Positions 59,880 to 64,000 of a stretch of DNA of 64,000 nucleotides are shown here, in pieces. A program made the position numbers and the translations under genes. The stretch spans positions 372,001 to 436,000 of the forward strand of contig NZ_QLMC01000001.1 of assembly GCF_003259745.1 (NCBI RefSeq), in the 5' to 3' direction. The DNA is from Larkinella arboricola (GTDB lineage Bacteria > Bacteroidota > Bacteroidia > Cytophagales > Spirosomataceae). Under the pieces are notes generated by a model. That model saw only the letters and a program-made list of their open reading frames with translations, made no database searches and was not told the origin of the DNA. Every line of letters begins with the position of its first letter. The stretch's first letter is position 1.

Positions 59880-60791
59880 TTATTTCCCCGTTTGCGACGT
59901 AAACGTGCTTTCAAAAATCTTATCGGCATTGCCAGCTTCAAAACCGTCGCGTCGGTGTTCGCGCCGGATCTGGTCGGGCGGCAGGTGCTGAAACTGGGGC
60001 AAGACGCGCCGTTCGGCAAACTCGACGTACGAACCCGCAATCCGGTGGGTCTGGCCGTCGGCAAACTCCGCGTCAAGCATCTGGGCCACCGTGGAAGCCT
60101 GCAACAACCCTCCATCCGGGCTGATCTTGATTTTGCCGCCCGCCGTGTTGAGTTTAAAACCATGTCGTTCCAGAAAATCCGTAAATTCCTGAATGGTATT
60201 ATAACCCGGTTTCAGGTTGTGAACGCTGATCGTGAAGTGATTCAGGTAATACCGGTTGTAAATCACCCAGGCGGCATACTCGCTTTCCTTTAGCAACGTC
60301 AGATAGTCGTTGAGCGTGGGCGTTTGCCAGAGCGGTTGGTGCAGAAACTGATCGACGGCCTGGGCATCGTCCAGGTCCAGGCTATCAACCGGGTCAAAAA
60401 CCACGGTATCGGTGTACTGGTAAATGATGTGCTGCGCCTGGTCTGACAAATCCCGCACGCGTAGTTCGCTGACGAAAATGCGCGGATAATGCGGTTTGGG
60501 CGGACTGTACCAATACGCATTCAGCTTCTTTTCCTTGAAATCATACGGTTCACGCTTCTCGTAGCCGTAGTGCAGAAAAATCTTCTCGAACGACTGAATG
60601 CCGAGGCTCGGGACGCCCATCGTCCGAAAGGCAATGTGGTCGTTTTCAATGGCGTCGGCCGACGGAACTACCTTCTCGCCAACCAGGGCGTTGATGATAC
60701 CCATTACGTCCGGTACGCGCTCCCGGTAGCGGCTCATCAGGCCGTCCAGAACGGCGTCGAGGGTTTGGAGTTTTTGGGATGATGTGGTCAT
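59880..60791 (-). CDS. DUF1338 protein, HglS-like 2-oxoadipate dioxygenase/decarboxylase, 303 aa
   Basis: DUF1338 enzymes of the HglS type are iron(II)-dependent and convert 2-oxoadipate to D-2-hydroxyglutarate in lysine catabolism. The metal-site residues can be picked out: His52 in NDHIAFRTMG, His184 in NHFTISVHN and Glu257 in YVEFAERR, with Arg56, the counterpart of the residue that binds the substrate carboxylate, four positions after the first histidine as in the studied enzyme. The protein is shorter than the Pseudomonas form (about 460 residues), as usual for the Bacteroidota subgroup. Function is inferred from these residues. No lysine catabolic gene is adjacent. Confidence 0.8.
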   Translation of the reverse strand: MTTSSQKLQTLDAVLDGLMSRYRERVPDVMGIINALVGEKVVPSADAIENDHIAFRTMGVPSLGIQSFEKIFLHYGYEKREPYDFKEKKLNAYWYSPPKPHYPRIFVSELRVRDLSDQAQHIIYQYTDTVVFDPVDSLDLDDAQAVDQFLHQPLWQTPTLNDYLTLLKESEYAAWVIYNRYYLNHFTISVHNLKPGYNTIQEFTDFLERHGFKLNTAGGKIKISPDGGLLQASTVAQMLDAEFADGQTHRIAGSYVEFAERRVLPQFQHLPPDQIRREHRRDGFEAGNADKIFESTFTSQTGK

Positions 60792-60827
60792 GGTTAAAAG
60801 GGTCTTTTGGTAAAGATACCGATTTTG

Positions 60828-63143
60828 TCATTCGACCACTACCTCGTCTACGCTCACCGACGTGGGTAATCCTTCACGGGGCAAACCCGCCGGGGCCGGA
60901 CCCGCGTTTTTGGCCCGGATTCGCACGTACCGCGCCCGGGCGGTTTTGAAATCGGCTACCACGGGCAACATGCCCCATTTGCCTTCAAGCTCGTATTGAA
61001 CCGGCTGATTGATCGCATCTTTGTACGTCGTGCCATCCTGCGACAACCCGATTTCGACCGACGAAGGCGGAAAATCGTTGTACGAAATGCGTTTCAGGAA
61101 GTTGGCGGAAACCTTCGTGACGGGCCGGACTTCGCCGAGGTCAATGGTTACTTCCAGGTCGTTGCCCGACACCGTGACCCATTCCGACTTATTGCGCGGG
61201 CTTTGGGCCACCTGTCCGTCGGTCAGTTTTTTCTTCGTTGGATCGGATTTCTCGGCGGCTGCGTTCGCGTAGGTGTACGGTTTTCCTTTAGCCCGGTGAA
61301 TGTAGAACGTTTCTTCAAACTTGGCCCCGGCGGTCGTGATGGCTTTAATGGTCGTCGTTTTCTTCAATGAAATCGGCGTTGCGTATTCAGTGGAAGCCGT
61401 CGAGGGTTCTTTGCCGTTAGTCGTATAATAAATTTTGCTGTCGGAGTCGAGCTTCTCCAGCCGCACCTGCAACTGGTCGGCGTCAGTAAACTGCGTGACG
61501 GCCCGAATGTCGAGCAGGCGTTTGGAATAATTGACGTTCAGGTACGAAAGCCGTTTGAGGTGCTCTTTCAGCCGCATGGCAAAATCCTCGAAGTTGCGCG
61601 GTCCTTTGGGCATCCAGCCGATCTCGGCCAGCGCCGACGCCCGCGGATACACCATGTATTCGACGTGTTGGGTCGTCGGGATGTATTCGGTCCAGACGTT
61701 GCCCTGAACGCCCAGAATAAACTTCTGCTGTTCGGGTGTCAATTCCGCCGGGGTAGGTTCGTAGCTGTAGACTTTTTCGATGGGCAGATAGCCGCCACCG
61801 GCCAGTGGTTCCTGCGCCGGATTACCCTGATACTGGTCCAGATAACAGAATTCGCCGGGCGTCATCACCACGTTATGCTTCTGTTTGGCAGCTTCAATAC
61901 CGCCTTCGGTGCCGCGCCAGCTCATCACCGTTGCATTTTTGGCCAAGCCACCTTCCAGAATCTCGTCCCAGCCAATGATGGCCCGGCCTTTCGAATTGAC
62001 GAATTTTTCGATGCGCTGGATGAAGTAGCTCTGTAGGGCGTCTTCGTCTTTCAGCTTCAGTTTTTTAATCAGGTTCTGACAGAAGGCGCTGGCTTTCCAG
62101 GCATCTTTCGGGCACTCGTCCCCGCCGATGTGGATGTATTTTCCGGGGAATAACGCCATCATTTCCGTCAGCACATTCTGCAAAAACGCAAAGGTGGGTT
62201 CGCTCGGGCAATATACCTCTTTGAAAATGCCCCAGCGCGTGGCGACCTCGTATTTTTTGGCCGGATCGCACGAAAATTCGGGGTAGGAAGCCAGGGCCGC
62301 CAGCGCGTGGCCGGGCATTTCAATTTCCGGAATGATGGTAATGTGCCGCGCAGCCGCGTACCGAACGACTTCTTTGATCTGTTCCTGCGTATAAAAACCG
62401 CCGTATTCTTTTCCGTCGTACTGAAACGGGTAGTTCTCGGCGTTATGGCCCAGCACGGTTTCTTTCCGTTTCGAGCCAATTTGTGTCAGTTTGGGGTATT
62501 TCTTGATCTCGATGCGCCAGCCCTGATCGTCGGTCAAATGCCAGTGGAAGGTGTTGAATTTGTGCAGCGCCATCAGGTCGATAAACCGTTTAACAAACGA
62601 CACCGGCATGAAATGGCGGCTTACATCGAGCATCAAACCCCGGTAGGCGTAGCGGGGCCGGTCGAGAATCTGGCAGGCCGGAATCGCCCAGGTTACTCCG
62701 GTAAGTTTCGTCGGGCTGAACACCTCCGTTGGCAGCAATTGCAGCAGCGTCTGAACGGCGTAGAAATAACCTTTCGGGGTTTCGGCTTCTACCACAACCC
62801 GTTCGGGCGAAACATTCAGAATATAGCCTTCCGGACCGCATTTCCCGGCCTTGTGAGCCTGAAAAACGATGTGCTTACCTTTCACCAGAGCGGGCGTCGT
62901 TGGAGTTACGGCAACCGGCAAACCACTAGCGGCTTTTAGCTGCGTAACCAGCGTCTGGGCGGCTGCCCGCTGGCCCGCGTCTTTGGTGGCAACCAAAACC
63001 CGTGTGGCGGCCGTGACGGTGAACTGACCGTCTTTACCCGAAAACTGGGCCGGAAAGGGGAGGAGGTTGTAAGCGTTGTCGGATTGGGCAAAAAGCGAAA
63101 AAGAAAGCGTTAGGCAGAACAGAAGGGCAAAGATGGATCTCAT
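60828..63143 (-). CDS. Family GH20 beta-N-acetylhexosaminidase, exported, 771 aa
   Basis: Exported glycosidase (signal ending LFAQS near residue 20) that removes terminal GlcNAc or GalNAc. An N-terminal GH20b domain (LLPFPAQFSGKDGQFTV and on, about 28-150) precedes the TIM barrel: YRGLMLDVSRHFMPVSFVKRFIDLMALHKFNTFHWHLTDDQGWR, then IIPEIEMPGHALAAL, and the catalytic Asp342-Glu343 pair in HIGGDECPKDAW, later VMSWRGTEGG. The last 230 residues hold a chitobiase-type C-terminal domain (IYYTTNGKEPS) and a discoidin-like sugar-binding domain (about 640-771). Probably used for amino-sugar recovery from glycoproteins or peptidoglycan. Confidence 0.93.
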   Translation of the reverse strand: MRSIFALLFCLTLSFSLFAQSDNAYNLLPFPAQFSGKDGQFTVTAATRVLVATKDAGQRAAAQTLVTQLKAASGLPVAVTPTTPALVKGKHIVFQAHKAGKCGPEGYILNVSPERVVVEAETPKGYFYAVQTLLQLLPTEVFSPTKLTGVTWAIPACQILDRPRYAYRGLMLDVSRHFMPVSFVKRFIDLMALHKFNTFHWHLTDDQGWRIEIKKYPKLTQIGSKRKETVLGHNAENYPFQYDGKEYGGFYTQEQIKEVVRYAAARHITIIPEIEMPGHALAALASYPEFSCDPAKKYEVATRWGIFKEVYCPSEPTFAFLQNVLTEMMALFPGKYIHIGGDECPKDAWKASAFCQNLIKKLKLKDEDALQSYFIQRIEKFVNSKGRAIIGWDEILEGGLAKNATVMSWRGTEGGIEAAKQKHNVVMTPGEFCYLDQYQGNPAQEPLAGGGYLPIEKVYSYEPTPAELTPEQQKFILGVQGNVWTEYIPTTQHVEYMVYPRASALAEIGWMPKGPRNFEDFAMRLKEHLKRLSYLNVNYSKRLLDIRAVTQFTDADQLQVRLEKLDSDSKIYYTTNGKEPSTASTEYATPISLKKTTTIKAITTAGAKFEETFYIHRAKGKPYTYANAAAEKSDPTKKKLTDGQVAQSPRNKSEWVTVSGNDLEVTIDLGEVRPVTKVSANFLKRISYNDFPPSSVEIGLSQDGTTYKDAINQPVQYELEGKWGMLPVVADFKTARARYVRIRAKNAGPAPAGLPREGLPTSVSVDEVVVE

Positions 63144-63275
63144 GCAGCAAGTAAACGGTGGTTGGTAAAATCAAAGGTAGGCAAAAATGCCCTCACCGCT
63201 GACAGATTACGAGCAACCGGCTTTTTCTGGAACGGGCTCCCAAGATTAGAAACCGTATGAAAGCTGGCGTAAGGC

Positions 63276-63328
63276 TAAACCAGTTACCAAATCCCCAAAC
63301 CGTCCTTCGGGAACCGGTAACTGGTTTA
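63276..63328. repeat. Perfect 13-bp inverted repeat before the GH20 gene
   Basis: TAAACCAGTTACC (63276-63288) and GGTAACTGGTTTA (63316-63328) are exact reverse complements, 27 bases apart. It lies 17 bases after the stop of the upstream minus-strand gene and 130 bases before the GH20 start. No U-tract follows, so it may be an operator or a weak terminator. Confidence 0.5.
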
Positions 63329-63345
63329 CAGAAGGTTGAAAAGCG

Positions 63346-64000
63346 TTACAAAGAACTGTTCAGCCACCTGTTGATAAAGTTTTTGCCGTTTTCGTATAAA
63401 ATACCCCGAATGTGGGCTTTCAGAGCGTCGTTGTTAATCCGTCCGTTTGCGTCTTTGGGCAGGAGCGGCCCGCCCCCGTTTTCTTTCCGGTAAGCTTCTT
63501 CGGCTACGGGTAGCCAGCGGATCAGGGCGGCTTCCAGCGCCGACGTTTTGCTGGCATCCCGGCAGTTGATGACGGGGTTAATCAGGCCGTCGAAATCGCT
63601 GCCGATGGTGATGTGTTCCCAGGGGTCTTTGTCGGTTCGGATTTGCCCGGTTGAAACCACATGCAGAATGTTGAAACACATGGCCAGCGGATGCCGTTCT
63701 TCCTTGGTGGGAACCAGAAACGATTCGGCTGGATCAATCTTCTCGGCTGCCAGCTTTTTGGATAAATCCGGGAAGAAAAACCGAAATTCTTCCGCCGAGA
63801 TATATTCTTCTTTTTCGCCTTTCCCCAGTGCGTTCTGCCAGCCCAGAATCCGAACGTCCAGGCTGATTCCAATCAATCCGTTGCTATTCAGTACTTCTTC
63901 AATGTCTTCGTCCATCAGATTGATGGTCCAGGGATTGTACGTAAACGTCTTGTTGACTGTGCCCCATTTACCGGCTATCCTCCGCTCGGTTTCTAGCCGG
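63346..64000 (-). CDS. Membrane dipeptidase-like (peptidase M19) protein, N-terminus outside window
   Basis: The minus frame is open from the window edge (218 codons visible) to a stop at 63346, so the start lies beyond 64000. The segment HITIGSDFDGLINPV carries the GSDFDG motif typical of renal-dipeptidase (M19) enzymes, near the last metal and substrate contacts. It precedes a C-terminal helical tail (AHIRGILYENGKNFINRWL), again like M19 proteins, where the IMGGNFLR-type ending is common. An in-frame ATG at 63915 is internal, since the coding pattern continues upstream. Only the C-terminal part can be judged, so a related amidohydrolase is possible. Confidence 0.6.
   Translation of the reverse strand, partial: RLETERRIAGKWGTVNKTFTYNPWTINLMDEDIEEVLNSNGLIGISLDVRILGWQNALGKGEKEEYISAEEFRFFFPDLSKKLAAEKIDPAESFLVPTKEERHPLAMCFNILHVVSTGQIRTDKDPWEHITIGSDFDGLINPVINCRDASKTSALEAALIRWLPVAEEAYRKENGGGPLLPKDANGRINNDALKAHIRGILYENGKNFINRWLNSSL

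Noticed and set aside
63257-63493. 78-codon plus-strand frame over the 3' end of the M19-like gene
   Set aside because: Mostly antisense to the dipeptidase-like coding sequence and runs across the 13-bp inverted repeat.

Overview
The window reads as a chromosomal segment of a Bacteroidota bacterium of the Cytophagales type, most like the Spirosoma/Larkinella group. The reasons are a SusC/SusD outer-membrane nutrient uptake pair, FG-GAP/ASPIC-UnbV (CRTAC1-like) lipoproteins, a type IX secretion C-terminal sorting signal, a fused SecDF, a Bacteroidota-type LptD, TAnnTTTG-type promoter boxes, few Shine-Dalgarno sequences, and roughly 50-55% GC. Genus is inference; there is no rRNA or tRNA gene in the window to fix it.

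Layout. 1-10218 (minus strand): susC, susD and two tandem CRTAC1-like repeat lipoproteins, the last cut by the window edge. 10772-16177 (plus): a YdiJ-like FAD/Fe-S 2-hydroxyacid dehydrogenase fusion, a 67-residue membrane protein and an M1 metallopeptidase. 16227-20914 (minus): a FabH-like ketoacyl synthase and secA. About 20990-22860: an AT-rich island with an RteC-like protein and an excisionase-like HTH protein, the only part that looks horizontally acquired. 22864-25302 (plus): a Tat-exported Gfo/Idh/MocA oxidoreductase and a T9SS substrate. 25415-29580: ybbP-ybbA-like ABC genes divergent from a tesA-like lipase, the same arrangement as in Escherichia coli. 29615-32226 (plus): a dicarboxylate/glutamate symporter and a beta-lactamase-fold serine hydrolase. 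32228-36831 (minus): nadB, map, nadA and nadC, the de novo NAD route from aspartate. 36957-44399 (plus): a small exported protein, secDF, an APC amino-acid permease, and a TauE plus CstB-like persulfide dioxygenase/sulfurtransferase operon. 44463-46949 (minus): an isolated nuoIJK cluster whose NuoI has a very long repetitive proline-rich tail. 47013-50443: a small ORF, a fused two-subunit 2-oxoacid dehydrogenase E1, and a DUF1573 protein. 50560-55735: envelope biogenesis (lptD, amidase, MCE/MlaD protein). 55822-64000: acyl-CoA carboxylase beta subunit, a methyltransferase, a small membrane protein, a PhoD-like phosphatase, a DUF1338/HglS enzyme, a GH20 hexosaminidase and a partial M19-like dipeptidase.

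Most of the window is ordinary core and periplasmic metabolism. What stands out is the NuoI tail with eight FRP-centred repeats, a helically phased heptamer array between nadC and nadA, the AT-rich RteC/HTH island, a CstB-like three-domain sulfur enzyme joined to TauE, possible overlooked small genes (next to lptD and beside nuoI), and a possible functional link between the HglS-like enzyme and the YdiJ-like D-2-hydroxyglutarate dehydrogenase candidate. I found no CRISPR array, complete insertion sequence, prophage, tRNA or rRNA gene. All homology statements rest on motif recognition by eye.
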